Assembly: GCF_900130035.1 (NCBI RefSeq)
Contig: NZ_FQXQ01000006.1
Location: 62,001 to 126,000 of the forward strand
Source: Wenyingzhuangia marina
Lineage (GTDB): Bacteria > Bacteroidota > Bacteroidia > Flavobacteriales > Flavobacteriaceae
Reading direction: 5' to 3'
DNA: 64,000 bases
The position numbers and the translations under genes were made by a program. The number at the start of each line of letters is the position of its first letter. The stretch's first letter is position 1. The notes beneath the pieces were generated by a model. It was not told the origin of the DNA. It did no database searches and saw only the letters and a list, made by a program, of their open reading frames with translations. Below are positions 35,690 through 45,570 of the stretch, one piece after another.

Positions 35690-36643
35690 ATGCAAATATC
35701 TATTGTAATTCCATTGTTAAATGAGGCGGATTCTTTACAAGAATTACACCAATGGATTGTAACAGTAATGAATCAAAATAATTACAGTTACGAACTTATC
35801 TTTATTGATGATGGAAGTACAGATGGTTCTTGGGACATGATTAAGGCATTGCAAACTCAGAATCCAAATGTAAAGGGAATTAAATTCTTAAAAAACTTTG
35901 GAAAATCTCAAGGATTAAATGCTGGTTTTATTAAAGCCGAAGGTGATGTTATTATTACCATGGATGCTGATTTACAAGACAGTCCCGAAGAAATTCCGGA
36001 ACTTTACAACATGGTTATTCAAGGAGGTTACGATATTGTAAGTGGATGGAAAAAGAAACGTTACGATTCTAAAATCAGAAAAAACATTCCTTCAAAATTA
36101 TTCAATTGGGCTGCTAGAAAAACTTCTGGAATCCAATTAAATGACTTTAATTGTGGATTAAAAGCCTATCAAAAAAAGGTCATCAAAAGTATTGATGTTA
36201 CCGGTGAAATGCACCGATACATTCCTATTTTGGCTAAAAATGTTGGTTTTAAAAATATTGCAGAGAAGCCTGTACAACATCAAGCAAGAAAATATGGGGA
36301 AACCAAGTTTGGAATTGATCGTTTTACCAACGGTTTTTTAGATTTAATCACTTTGTGGTTTTTATCAAAATTCGGAAAACGCCCTATGCATTTCTTTGGT
36401 TTGATGGGAACTTTTATGTTTTTATTTGGTTTTATATCAACCTCATATATTGGAATTCAAAAACTACTCATTGTTTTCTATTATCACGAAACAGCCAAAT
36501 TAGTTACTAATAACCCCTTATTTTATATCGCCCTAACCACCATGATTTTAGGAACGCAATTGTTTATTGCTGGATTTATTGGTGAAATGATTTTAAAGAA
36601 CAGAAAAACTAACAATTTGTACTACATTGAAAAAGAAATATAA
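35690..36643 (+). CDS. Family 2 glycosyltransferase, polyprenyl-phosphate type (GtrB/DPM1-like)
   Basis: The product has 317 residues from ATG 35690. The GT-A domain carries SIVIPLLNEADSL, FIDDGSTDGSW, GKSQGLNAGFIKAEGD and the DxD-like ITMDADLQDSPEEIPEL. Two C-terminal membrane helices (PMHFFGLMGTFMFLFGFI and ALTTMILGTQLFIAGFIGEMIL) are typical of enzymes that load a sugar on undecaprenyl phosphate. Likely an envelope glycan donor; the sugar is unknown. It lies 7 bp after DUF4199. Confidence 0.88.
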   Translation: MQISIVIPLLNEADSLQELHQWIVTVMNQNNYSYELIFIDDGSTDGSWDMIKALQTQNPNVKGIKFLKNFGKSQGLNAGFIKAEGDVIITMDADLQDSPEEIPELYNMVIQGGYDIVSGWKKKRYDSKIRKNIPSKLFNWAARKTSGIQLNDFNCGLKAYQKKVIKSIDVTGEMHRYIPILAKNVGFKNIAEKPVQHQARKYGETKFGIDRFTNGFLDLITLWFLSKFGKRPMHFFGLMGTFMFLFGFISTSYIGIQKLLIVFYYHETAKLVTNNPLFYIALTTMILGTQLFIAGFIGEMILKNRKTNNLYYIEKEI

Positions 36644-36699
36644 ATCAGATTCTATATCTTTATATTAATAAAAACACTAATCTAACTTAATAATAAAAC

Positions 36700-38418
36700 A
36701 TGGTAACTCCTGAAATTATTGAAGCTTCAAAGCAATGGCTAACTTCTACATTTGATGCCGAAACTCAAAAAGAAATTCAAGATTTAATAGATAATAATCC
36801 CGAAGAATTAACAGACAGATTCTACAAAAACATGGAATTTGGAACTGGTGGTATGCGTGGCGTTATGGGAGCAGGAACCAACAGAATTAATAAATATACT
36901 TTAGGTAAAGCTACTCAAGGTCTTTCTGATTTTTTAATTCAGAACAACCCAAATAAAGAATTAAGTACCGTAATTGCTTATGATTGTCGTCATAACAGTA
37001 AAGAATTTGCCAAAGTAGTAGCAGATGTTTTCACTGCCAACGGAATTAAAGTTTTTTTGTTTGATGACTTAAGAACTACTCCAGAATTATCTTTTGCGGT
37101 TAGATATTTAAAAGCAGATGCTGGAATTGTTTTAACAGCTTCTCACAACCCACCTGAATACAACGGATACAAAGTATATGGTGCAGATGGTTGTCAAATA
37201 ACTCCTCCAAATGATGGGTTGATTATTAACGAAGTAAACAAAGTTTCTTTTGATAAAATTAATTTCAACGCAAACGAAGACTTATTAACTTATATTGGTG
37301 AAGAAGTAGACAATGCTTTTAACCAAGTATCTGTAGACAACGGAACTTTTGGAGATGTTGATAGAAGCGCGTTAAAAATTGTTTTTACCGCTTTACATGG
37401 AACTTCAATCAAATCAGTTCCTCAAGTTTTAGACAAAGCAGGATTTAGTGATGTACATATTGTAGAAGAACAAGCCACTCCAAATGGAGACTTCCCAACT
37501 GTAAAATCACCAAACCCTGAAGAGCCCGAAGCTTTAGAAATGGCTACATCATTAGCAAACAAAATTGGTGCTGATATTTTAATGGGATGTGATCCTGATA
37601 GTGACCGTTTAGGAATTGCTGTAAGAGATTTAGAAGGAAATATGAAGTTATTAAATGGTAACCAAACCATGATTTTAATGACTGATTTCTTAATCAACCA
37701 AAAGAAAAAAGCCGGAAAATTAAACGGAACTCAATTTACTGCAACTACTATTGTTTCTTCTGAAATGGTAAAAGTTTTAGCAGACCATTACGGAATTGAC
37801 ACCGTAATTACTTTAACCGGATTTAAATGGATTGGAAAAGCAATTGCAGATAATCCATCTAAAGATTTTGTAGGAGGTGGAGAAGAAAGTTTTGGTTACA
37901 TGATTGGTGATTTTGTTCGTGATAAAGATGCCGTAACTTCTTGTTTGTTAGCTTGTGAAATGGCTGCCCATGCAAAAGCAAACGGAACTACTTTATACAA
38001 ACAATTATTAGATATTTATATTCAACATGGATATTATAAAGAGAGTTTAATTTCTATTACTAAAAAAGGAATGGACGGTGCTACTCAAATTCAAGAAATG
38101 ATTGCAGATTTCCGTGCCAACCCAATGAAAGAAATTTTAGGATCTCCTGTAAAATATGTTTGCGATTATGAATCGTCAATCAAAAAGAATTTAATCACTG
38201 GAGAAGAAACAACTATTGACATTCCAAAATCTAACGTATTAATTTACCATACGGAAGACGGAACCAAAGTTTGTGTAAGACCTAGTGGTACCGAACCAAA
38301 AATAAAATTCTACTTTGGTGCAAAAGGAACTTTAACAAGTCACGACCAAGCAGAAACAGTAGAAGCCCAATTAGATCAAAAAATTAAAGATGTAATTGTG
38401 GCCTTAAACCTAAATTAA
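36700..38418 (+). CDS. Phosphohexomutase (phosphoglucomutase/phosphomannomutase)
   Basis: The product has 572 residues, the long bacterial PGM type. It has the phosphoserine loop TASHNPPEYNGYKVYG, the metal loop DPDSDR, the sugar loop GGGEESFGYMIGD and the phosphate loop RPSGTEPKIKFY. It converts hexose-6-phosphate to hexose-1-phosphate, the precursor of nucleotide sugars, which fits the adjacent glycosyltransferase. Glucose versus mannose preference cannot be read reliably. Confidence 0.92.
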   Translation: MVTPEIIEASKQWLTSTFDAETQKEIQDLIDNNPEELTDRFYKNMEFGTGGMRGVMGAGTNRINKYTLGKATQGLSDFLIQNNPNKELSTVIAYDCRHNSKEFAKVVADVFTANGIKVFLFDDLRTTPELSFAVRYLKADAGIVLTASHNPPEYNGYKVYGADGCQITPPNDGLIINEVNKVSFDKINFNANEDLLTYIGEEVDNAFNQVSVDNGTFGDVDRSALKIVFTALHGTSIKSVPQVLDKAGFSDVHIVEEQATPNGDFPTVKSPNPEEPEALEMATSLANKIGADILMGCDPDSDRLGIAVRDLEGNMKLLNGNQTMILMTDFLINQKKKAGKLNGTQFTATTIVSSEMVKVLADHYGIDTVITLTGFKWIGKAIADNPSKDFVGGGEESFGYMIGDFVRDKDAVTSCLLACEMAAHAKANGTTLYKQLLDIYIQHGYYKESLISITKKGMDGATQIQEMIADFRANPMKEILGSPVKYVCDYESSIKKNLITGEETTIDIPKSNVLIYHTEDGTKVCVRPSGTEPKIKFYFGAKGTLTSHDQAETVEAQLDQKIKDVIVALNLN

Positions 38419-38421
38419 TGA

Positions 38422-40254
38422 ATGAAAAATTTTAAAAGATTTTTATCCTATGCCTTGCCATACAAATGGCAAGGTTTTTTTGCCATATTATTTAACATAC
38501 TATATGCCTTATTCACCGCTTTATCGTTTGTAACTTTAATGCCTGTATTAAGTGTTATTTTTGGTGAAACAGATCCTAATTTTACAAAACCTGATTTCCC
38601 TGGAATTACACATTTAAACAAAGAATACCTAGAAACTTTTTTAAATTATTTTGTAACTACAAACACCCAAAACAATGGTATTGAAAACACGTTAACTCTG
38701 ATGGTTGCTGGAGTTGTTTTTGTCTTTTTGTTAAAAAATATTTTTGGTTACTTGGGTAATATTTATATGATGTTTTTAAAAAACGATGTTTTAAAAGACA
38801 TCCGTAATGAAATGTTTGAGAAAATTATTTCTTTACCTGTTTCCTTCTATTCAGAAAAAAGAAAAGGAGATGTGATTTCTAGAGCAACCAACGATATTGG
38901 TATCGTAAATAATACTTATTTAGATTTGGTGATTACTTTTATTAGAGAGCCTTTAAATATTGTTTTCACGTTGATTATCATGTTTAATATGAGTTGGGAA
39001 TTGTCTCTATTTATATTCACATTCATTCCTGTTTCTGGATTTGTAATTTCTATCATCACAAAAAAAATAAAACAACAATCTACCGCTATTTTTCAACAAG
39101 GAGGAAATATGTTAAGTAGTATTGAAGAAGCCATTACAGGACTAAGAATTATCAAAGCTTTTAATGCTGAAAAATTTATTATTAACAGATATAATGAATT
39201 AAGCGATAAAATTCTTAGGCTTAGTAATAAAATGGGGAAACGTGCCTCTGCTTCTAGTCCTACTAGTGAATTTTTAGGAATTGCAACCATTGCTTGTTTG
39301 CTTTGGTTTGGGGGAAGAATGGTATTGGTAGGAGAATCTATAGAACCTAGTCAGTTTATTGTTTTTATGGGATTGGCTTATAATATTTTAACCCCTGCAA
39401 AAGCTATTTCTAAAGCCAACAATAGTATTAGAACAGGAAATGCAGCAGCAGATAGAGTCATTGAAATTTTAGACAGCACCAATCCATTAGCAGATCAAAA
39501 AAATGCTGTGGAAATTACAGGATTCAATCATGAAATTGTTTTTGATAATATTTCTTTTAAATACCATCAAGAATATGTGTTAAAGAATTTTTCTTTAACC
39601 ATTCCTAAAGGAAAAACAGTAGCGTTAGTTGGCCAATCTGGTAGTGGAAAATCTACTTTGGCTAATTTAATTACTCGTTTTTGGGATGTAAACGAAGGAA
39701 AAATCACCATTGATGGTATTGATATTAAAACCATCAACACAAAATCTTTAAGAGCCCAAATGGGAATTGTAGCTCAAGAAGCTTTGTTGTTTAATGATAC
39801 TATTAAAAACAATATTGCCTTGGGTATTTCTGACGCTACTGATGAAGCAGTCATGCAAGCTGCAAAAATTGCAAATGCACACGAGTTTATCAAAGATATT
39901 CCTTTAGGATATAACAGTCCTGTTGGAGATAGTGGTGGATTGCTTTCTGGGGGACAAAAACAAAGAATTGCTATTGCTAGAGCTGTGTTTAAAAATCCGC
40001 CAATTATGATTTTAGATGAAGCCACATCAGCTTTAGATACAGAATCTGAACACTTGGTACAACAAGCTTTAGAAAACATGATGGAAAACAGAACTTCTAT
40101 TGTGATTGCTCACCGATTATCAACCATTCAGAATGCGGATTTAATTGTAGTGATGAAAAAAGGGGAAATTGTAGAACAAGGAAAACATGAGGAGTTAATT
40201 AATTTAAAAGGAACTTATTACAATTTGGTGAATATGCAATCTTTAGAATCATAA
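38422..40254 (+). CDS. ABC exporter, MsbA-like (fused permease and ATPase)
   Basis: The product has 610 residues. The N-terminal half holds six membrane helices and the exporter domain. The C-terminal ATPase shows Walker A GQSGSGKST, signature LLSGGQKQRIAIARA, Walker B IMILDEATSALD and the H-loop IAHRLST. It starts 3 bp after the mutase stop, so they form an operon. Probable lipid A or other lipid-linked envelope export; drug export is an alternative. Confidence 0.88.
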   Translation: MKNFKRFLSYALPYKWQGFFAILFNILYALFTALSFVTLMPVLSVIFGETDPNFTKPDFPGITHLNKEYLETFLNYFVTTNTQNNGIENTLTLMVAGVVFVFLLKNIFGYLGNIYMMFLKNDVLKDIRNEMFEKIISLPVSFYSEKRKGDVISRATNDIGIVNNTYLDLVITFIREPLNIVFTLIIMFNMSWELSLFIFTFIPVSGFVISIITKKIKQQSTAIFQQGGNMLSSIEEAITGLRIIKAFNAEKFIINRYNELSDKILRLSNKMGKRASASSPTSEFLGIATIACLLWFGGRMVLVGESIEPSQFIVFMGLAYNILTPAKAISKANNSIRTGNAAADRVIEILDSTNPLADQKNAVEITGFNHEIVFDNISFKYHQEYVLKNFSLTIPKGKTVALVGQSGSGKSTLANLITRFWDVNEGKITIDGIDIKTINTKSLRAQMGIVAQEALLFNDTIKNNIALGISDATDEAVMQAAKIANAHEFIKDIPLGYNSPVGDSGGLLSGGQKQRIAIARAVFKNPPIMILDEATSALDTESEHLVQQALENMMENRTSIVIAHRLSTIQNADLIVVMKKGEIVEQGKHEELINLKGTYYNLVNMQSLES

Positions 40255-40271
40255 ACATAAAATAAGAACGT

Positions 40272-40312
40272 ATAAAAACAGCGTATTGATGGTTTCAATA
40301 CGCTGTTTTTAT
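40272..40312. terminator. Bidirectional terminator
   Basis: An 18-bp perfect stem (ATAAAAACAGCGTATTGA and its complement) with a 5-base loop, between convergent genes. Confidence 0.85.
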
Positions 40313-40313
40313 T

Positions 40314-40853
40314 TTAAAAAGTAACTTCAGTAGCTCCCAAACCATATCGCTGATAAGAAGCTTCTTCATATTTTAAAGAGTATCGATTAAAAATACTATA
40401 CAATCCATCCTTTAAAACTCCTTCTCCTACTCCATGAATAAATACAATTTTTGGTATTCTATTTTTAATAGCAAAATCAACCTTATGCTGAGCCGTATCT
40501 AATTGTTTGTTTAAAATATCTCCATTAGACATTCCTGATTTAGATTTCACCAACTTTTCAATATGCAAATCAACCTCCATGACCACACCATACTTTTCTT
40601 GTTTGGATTTTTTAGAACTTCTTTTATTTTGCTCTACAAGTGAAGCTTTTTGACGTAACATTTTGTTGTTGATATCTGAGAATTTTGACATTTCAGACTG
40701 TTCTACCTTTACTAAAATCAACTGATTTATTTGATATTCTAACTCAAATCCATCTTCATCCAAAACAAGCACACTGTTTTTCAATACTTTAGAGACAACT
40801 CCTTTTATAATAGAGTCTTTCACCAGTACTTTATCACCTGATTTAAGTTTCAT
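40314..40853 (-). CDS. Smr-domain protein (DUF2027-like)
   Basis: The product has 179 residues. The N-terminal 55 residues resemble the KOW-like beta domain KSGDKVLVKDSIIKGVVSKVL. A basic linker (QNKRSSKKSKQ) is followed by a C-terminal Smr domain with VDLHIEKLV (DLHI motif) and FIHGVGEGVLKDG (HGxG motif). Smr domains nick DNA or cut RNA and are found in MutS2. It stands alone here. Nuclease activity is inferred from the family. Confidence 0.85.
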   Translation of the reverse strand: MKLKSGDKVLVKDSIIKGVVSKVLKNSVLVLDEDGFELEYQINQLILVKVEQSEMSKFSDINNKMLRQKASLVEQNKRSSKKSKQEKYGVVMEVDLHIEKLVKSKSGMSNGDILNKQLDTAQHKVDFAIKNRIPKIVFIHGVGEGVLKDGLYSIFNRYSLKYEEASYQRYGLGATEVTF

Positions 40854-40896
40854 TGTTCCTTAATTATATATTAACATGTGTTTATACCTTAGCTCC

Positions 40897-40904
40897 TATA
40901 TTTG
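40897..40904 (+). promoter_or_regulatory. Promoter -7 box of the phosphatase gene
   Basis: TATATTTG lies 26 bp upstream of ATG 40931. Confidence 0.55.
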
Positions 40905-40930
40905 TTTTTTAAAATATAAAAACACCCTAA

Positions 40931-41569
40931 ATGAACATCCTACATAAAACAAATGTTAAGGATTTTTTTGAAAGAGCTATTAGAAATACAAAGTTAGATA
41001 TTCAAAGAGAAACTTTACTAGAAAATATTGCGAATAAAATTGCAAAAACAATTCTTAAAAAAGGAGAAGTAAATATTAACTTTATCTGTACACATAACTC
41101 TAGAAGAAGTCAGTTTGCACAAATTTGGGCGTATTTTGCTATGGAATATTATGGAATTAATAACGGATTTAGTTTCTCTAGCGGAACCAGTGCCACAACA
41201 TTTTACACAAGTACTTTAAAAGCTTTAGAAGAATCTGGTTTTAAATTTAGTTTAGAAGAGTTTAGTCATAAAAACCCAAAATATATTATTAATTACAATG
41301 GAGCTAAAAAAGAAATCTTAGGTTATTCTAAAGTAGTAGAAGACCCAATTAATAAAACTCCTTTTATTGCCATTACTACTTGTGGAAATGCTGATGAAAA
41401 TTGTCCTGTTATTTTAGAGGTATCAGCTCGTTTTCATTTACCATACAAAGATCCTAAATGGAGTGATGATGAAGATAATGAAAAAGAAATATACTTAAAT
41501 ACTTCAAAAATCATTGCAGGAGAAATGGGAATCTTATTCAAGAAAGTTAAGGAACAATTGTTATCCTGA
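40931..41569 (+). CDS. Low-molecular-weight phosphatase / arsenate-reductase-fold protein
   Basis: The product has 212 residues. The CX5R catalytic loop of the family is CTHNSRR (C53 to R59), with SSGTSATTFYTSTLKAL downstream and a late VSARFHLPYKDP. The usual acidic general-acid region is replaced by SARFHLPYKDPKW. This group is often called low-molecular-weight protein-tyrosine phosphatase, or thioredoxin-coupled ArsC. No ars genes are adjacent, so phosphatase activity on protein or a small molecule is as likely. It is 115 bp before the TraB/GumN gene. Confidence 0.75.
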   Translation: MNILHKTNVKDFFERAIRNTKLDIQRETLLENIANKIAKTILKKGEVNINFICTHNSRRSQFAQIWAYFAMEYYGINNGFSFSSGTSATTFYTSTLKALEESGFKFSLEEFSHKNPKYIINYNGAKKEILGYSKVVEDPINKTPFIAITTCGNADENCPVILEVSARFHLPYKDPKWSDDEDNEKEIYLNTSKIIAGEMGILFKKVKEQLLS

Positions 41570-41684
41570 GACAAAACATTTAATATATAGTATTAAAAAG
41601 AGGAAATAATTCAATATTCCCCTTATATAAAACAAGTTGTTTTTATATTTTTAGCTTTCTTATCAATTGTTATGCTAAAAATAT

Positions 41685-44600
41685 ATGTCATTAAAAAAAA
41701 CACTTCTATTATTTACATGTCTTCATGTATTAATTTCTCAAGCTCAAGAAAAAAATAGTTTACTCTGGAAAATTTCTGGAAATAATCTAAAAAAAGACTC
41801 CTATTTATATGGAACCATGCATGTTAGTGAAAAAATTGCATTTCATTTAGACGATGTTTTTTTTGAATCTTTATTAAAAGCTGATTTTGTTGCTCTAGAA
41901 ACAGACCCAACTTATTGGTTAGATAATATTTATAAAGACAACGAATTAAATAATCAACTAAACCAATCTTTAAGCTCTTTCAATTTAGATTTTTACAACA
42001 CTCCTTTTAAGTTGGAACAATACAAACAAGAAGAACTCATGTTTTTCTTATCGAGAGAAAGTATGTTATTAAATAGAGTTCTATACAGAACTAATCCAAT
42101 GACTCAAAACTTTCAAGAAGATACATTCTTAGATATGTTCATTTATCAATCAGGTAAAAGATTTGGAAAACCAATTTATAGTTTAGAAGATTACGATCGT
42201 TCTTCTTATTTGGTTAAAAAAGCAACTGCAGCAGCACCCAAAGAAAAAGCTGATATTTGGTTGCAAAAATTATTAAAAAAACAGAATTATTACGATTTAA
42301 TGAATAATGCTTACAGAGATAGAAACATCTATTTTTTAGACTCATTAAACAAAGGATCTAATACGGAATTCTTCATGAAAAACATGCTTTACAAGCGTAA
42401 TGAGGAGATGGCTAATAATATTGAAAAAATTGCTACGAATGGAAGTTTATTCTCTGCTATTGGTGCTGCACATTTGGCTGGAGAAAAAGGAGTTATTCAA
42501 CTTTTAAGAAACAAAGGGTATAAAGTAACGCCCTTACTATCAAAAGAAAGTAGTAAAGGAAAAGGACTAAAACAGAAAATTGAAAACACCATTGTTGAAA
42601 CAAAATTTACCGAACAAACTAGTTTAGACGGTTTTTTTAGTGCAAAACTTCCTAACAAATTATACGAATTAAATATTGTAAATAATACGGTTTATTTATG
42701 TCCTGATTTGGTTAATGGATCTTATGTAATTGTTACTAGAATTTCTACTTTCTCTAAATTATATAATGATAATATTGATAAAGAAAATATTGATCGGTTG
42801 TTAACAGAAACCATCCCTGGTAAAATTATATCTAAAACACCTATAGAGAAACAAGGTATAAAAGGATTGGACATTGTGAACAAAACAAAATCTGGAGATT
42901 TTCAACAATATCAAATATTCTTTACTCCTTTGGAAATTTTAATTTTTAAAATGGCAGGAAAAAAGGATTACGTAAAAAACTATGGATCTCAATTCTTTAA
43001 CTCTTTAAAGTTTAACCAGACTTCTTCCTCTTTTACCAAAGTACATCCTATATATGGAGGTTTTCATGTAGAAGTTCCTAATTATCATTCTTTTACCAAT
43101 ATCTCTAACACAGGGCATAGACTACTTCAAGCTATTGATGATAACCAAAATTATTATTTTGTAAAAGAAGTTACCCTTAATGATATTGATTATATTGAAG
43201 AAGATGAATTTGAACTTAAAAGAATTCAAGAACGTTTTTATATAAATAATGAATTTGAGTTCTCTCCAAAAGATTTTATCTTTTCTAAAAAAGAAAAAAG
43301 TTATCAAAGTAGTTCTAAATTAAAAGCATCAATCGGTAAATATTTACATTTAAAAACCTATACAAATGGAGCTCATTATTATTTACTAGGCTATTTATCT
43401 GAAAAAAATGAACCAAACGAACGTTTTTTTAAATCATTTAAAATAACTGATTTTACCTATTCTAAAGAAAATTTTGAAATAAAAAAAGACACCTCATTGT
43501 TTTTTAATGTAAACACTACAACAAAACCTTTATTCAAAAATTATCAGAACCAATATGGTAACGAAAAAAAGAAAGATTATGAACCTTTTGAAAGAACAGC
43601 AGTATATAATAGTAGAGCTAATGAAACCGTTTTTGTAACATTACAAAAAGACCACGATTTATCATCATACAAAAACATAGATTCTTTGTGGAATGACATT
43701 AGTTACAAACCTAACTTTTCATTTGAATCTATAACCAACAACTTTAGATCTTTTAAAGTATATAAGAAAGAAAAAGGGAAAAATAACAAGGGATATTATT
43801 ACAACTATTTGCTAAAAGATTCTTTAAGTAGTAAAGCCATAAAAGTAAACCATCTTGTGACAAACAATGTTTTGTATAAATTAGAAACTTTAACAGATAC
43901 ACTACATAATGAAAGTGAATTTATAAAACAATTTTATAGTTCATTTACACCAAAAGACACAGTTATTGGAAAGCCATTATTTAAAGACAAAGTAGACATT
44001 TTTATTACCGCACTAAAAAATAAAGATAGTATTGTTTTAAATGCATCTGACTATATAAAGTTTGACAAGAGTAACATACATAAACTGGTTAACCTTTTAA
44101 AGAAATATGACTTTGCAGACAATCAATTAAAAATTAAAAAAGACTTAATTAAACAATTGGCAAAGTTTAAGGACAAAAAAGTTCAAAGTTTTTTAGAGAA
44201 AACTTATGAAAACTCTTTTGATAATCCAAACAATCAATTTGCAATTGTATCCTCTATTACCAATGAAAAAAACGAAGAGAGCTACAAAAAATTACTGAGT
44301 TTATTTAAGACAGACATTCCATTAACATCCTCTAAATATAAGATTACCAACTTATTTTCTAAACTAAGTGATTCTCTAGAACTGGCTAAAAATCTATATC
44401 CAGATATATTAAGCTTTAGCACAATTTCCGAATACAAAGATCCTATATATAATTTATTAGCAAAACTGGTAGAAAAAGAAACTATTGATCCTTTGTTCTA
44501 TGAAGATTTTAAAAATCAAATTTTAACAGATGCTAAAATAGAATTGAAGAGACAAATAAATAAAAAAATTGAAAACGCCTCTTCAAACTACAATTATAAC

Positions 44601-45242
44601 AACAATTCTAATTACTATTCAGAAGATGATCCATTAAATAATTTTGTGAAAATTCTTTTTCCTTTTAGAAAAGAGAAAAACATCAAAAACTTTTTTAACA
44701 GACTTAATTATACAGAAAATTATTATGTAAAAAGCACATATGTTACACTCAAACTAAAAGAAGATAATAAATTGGAGAAGAAGTTTTTTAATAATTTATT
44801 AGCAAAATTAAACAGTAGAGGTGTATTATATAAAAAGCTAGAAAACATTAAACGAACTGATATATTTCCAAAAAAATATAAAACCAAAGAAGAAATCTAC
44901 AAATCTTACCTATTTAAAAATAATCAGAAAGAAAACTTACAAGACACCATTGTATTTATAGATAAAAAAGAATTTATAAAATCAAAAATACCTTATGAGG
45001 TTTATTTTTACAAATCTAAACCACATATAAATTCAAACTCCTATGACAAAAACTGGAAACTGAGCTATATAAGCTTTAAAAAGAAAGAAGAAATTGGTAT
45101 AAAACATTATTATAAAATGGAAAACAAAGCTATAGATGAAACCAAACCTATCGAAAAAACTATAGAAATAGCAACTGAAAAAATTAAGCTAAAAGATAGA
45201 AAAAGGGTGAATTTAGAGGAGACAAATTATTATGGATACTAA
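41685..45242 (+). CDS. Oversized TraB/GumN-family secreted protein
   Basis: The product has 1185 residues. A signal peptide (about 1-21, LLLFTCLHVLISQAQ) leads to a TraB/GumN domain in about residues 25-285: LYGTMHVSEK with the GxxH motif at 43-46, FVALETDP, and GAAHLAGEKGVI near 258. These are the metalloprotease-like signatures of the TIKI/TraB fold. The remaining 900 residues are Lys/Asn-rich, mixed helix and strand, with no known domain I can name. Typical family members are about 300 residues, so three quarters of this protein is extra. Confidence 0.75.
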   Translation: MSLKKTLLLFTCLHVLISQAQEKNSLLWKISGNNLKKDSYLYGTMHVSEKIAFHLDDVFFESLLKADFVALETDPTYWLDNIYKDNELNNQLNQSLSSFNLDFYNTPFKLEQYKQEELMFFLSRESMLLNRVLYRTNPMTQNFQEDTFLDMFIYQSGKRFGKPIYSLEDYDRSSYLVKKATAAAPKEKADIWLQKLLKKQNYYDLMNNAYRDRNIYFLDSLNKGSNTEFFMKNMLYKRNEEMANNIEKIATNGSLFSAIGAAHLAGEKGVIQLLRNKGYKVTPLLSKESSKGKGLKQKIENTIVETKFTEQTSLDGFFSAKLPNKLYELNIVNNTVYLCPDLVNGSYVIVTRISTFSKLYNDNIDKENIDRLLTETIPGKIISKTPIEKQGIKGLDIVNKTKSGDFQQYQIFFTPLEILIFKMAGKKDYVKNYGSQFFNSLKFNQTSSSFTKVHPIYGGFHVEVPNYHSFTNISNTGHRLLQAIDDNQNYYFVKEVTLNDIDYIEEDEFELKRIQERFYINNEFEFSPKDFIFSKKEKSYQSSSKLKASIGKYLHLKTYTNGAHYYLLGYLSEKNEPNERFFKSFKITDFTYSKENFEIKKDTSLFFNVNTTTKPLFKNYQNQYGNEKKKDYEPFERTAVYNSRANETVFVTLQKDHDLSSYKNIDSLWNDISYKPNFSFESITNNFRSFKVYKKEKGKNNKGYYYNYLLKDSLSSKAIKVNHLVTNNVLYKLETLTDTLHNESEFIKQFYSSFTPKDTVIGKPLFKDKVDIFITALKNKDSIVLNASDYIKFDKSNIHKLVNLLKKYDFADNQLKIKKDLIKQLAKFKDKKVQSFLEKTYENSFDNPNNQFAIVSSITNEKNEESYKKLLSLFKTDIPLTSSKYKITNLFSKLSDSLELAKNLYPDILSFSTISEYKDPIYNLLAKLVEKETIDPLFYEDFKNQILTDAKIELKRQINKKIENASSNYNYNNNSNYYSEDDPLNNFVKILFPFRKEKNIKNFFNRLNYTENYYVKSTYVTLKLKEDNKLEKKFFNNLLAKLNSRGVLYKKLENIKRTDIFPKKYKTKEEIYKSYLFKNNQKENLQDTIVFIDKKEFIKSKIPYEVYFYKSKPHINSNSYDKNWKLSYISFKKKEEIGIKHYYKMENKAIDETKPIEKTIEIATEKIKLKDRKRVNLEETNYYGY

Positions 45243-45294
45243 ATAATAGTTGATTTCATAACTCTAGAAAAAGTCATAGCTATGCATTTAATAT

Positions 45295-45327
45295 AAAAGC
45301 CTTCACAAAATGTGAAGGCTTTTATAT
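45295..45327 (+). terminator. Terminator of the TraB/GumN gene
   Basis: A 13-bp perfect stem AAAAGCCTTCACA and its complement, loop AAA, then a T-rich run. Confidence 0.85.
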
Positions 45328-45366
45328 TTTTGAGTAAATTCCAATTTATCTAACTTCTGTATAAAC

Positions 45367-45397
45367 AAAAAAACTTCTGTTTTCACAGAAGCTTTTT
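45367..45397 (-). terminator. Terminator of tRNA-Leu
   Basis: CTTCTGT, GAAA, ACAGAAG on the minus strand, then TTTTTTTG. It lies directly downstream of the tRNA. Confidence 0.7.
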
Positions 45398-45398
45398 G

Positions 45399-45480
45399 TA
45401 CGGGCGGAGAGACTCGAACTCTCACACCTCGCGGCACTAGATCCTAAGTCTAGCGTGTCTACCAATTCCACCACGCCCGC
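45399..45480 (-). tRNA. tRNA-Leu (anticodon UAG)
   Basis: On the minus strand GCGGGCG pairs with CGCCCGT, the D-loop is GTGGAATTGGTAGACACG, the anticodon loop is CTTAGGA with TAG, a long variable arm follows, and the T-loop is TTCGAGT. The CCA end is not encoded. It reads the CUA codon. The surrounding 328-bp gap between CDSs holds only this tRNA, its promoter and two terminators. Confidence 0.95.
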
Positions 45481-45501
45481 TGTTAAAATCTTTAACGACT
45501 G

Positions 45502-45530
45502 CAAATATAAACAATAGTTACAATTTGCAA
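45502..45530 (-). promoter_or_regulatory. Promoter of tRNA-Leu
   Basis: TTG (45528-45530), 18 bp and TATATTTG (45502-45509) on the minus strand. Confidence 0.65.
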
Positions 45531-45570
45531 AGAGAAATATTATATTTTAGTAATACTTTAATATTTCATC

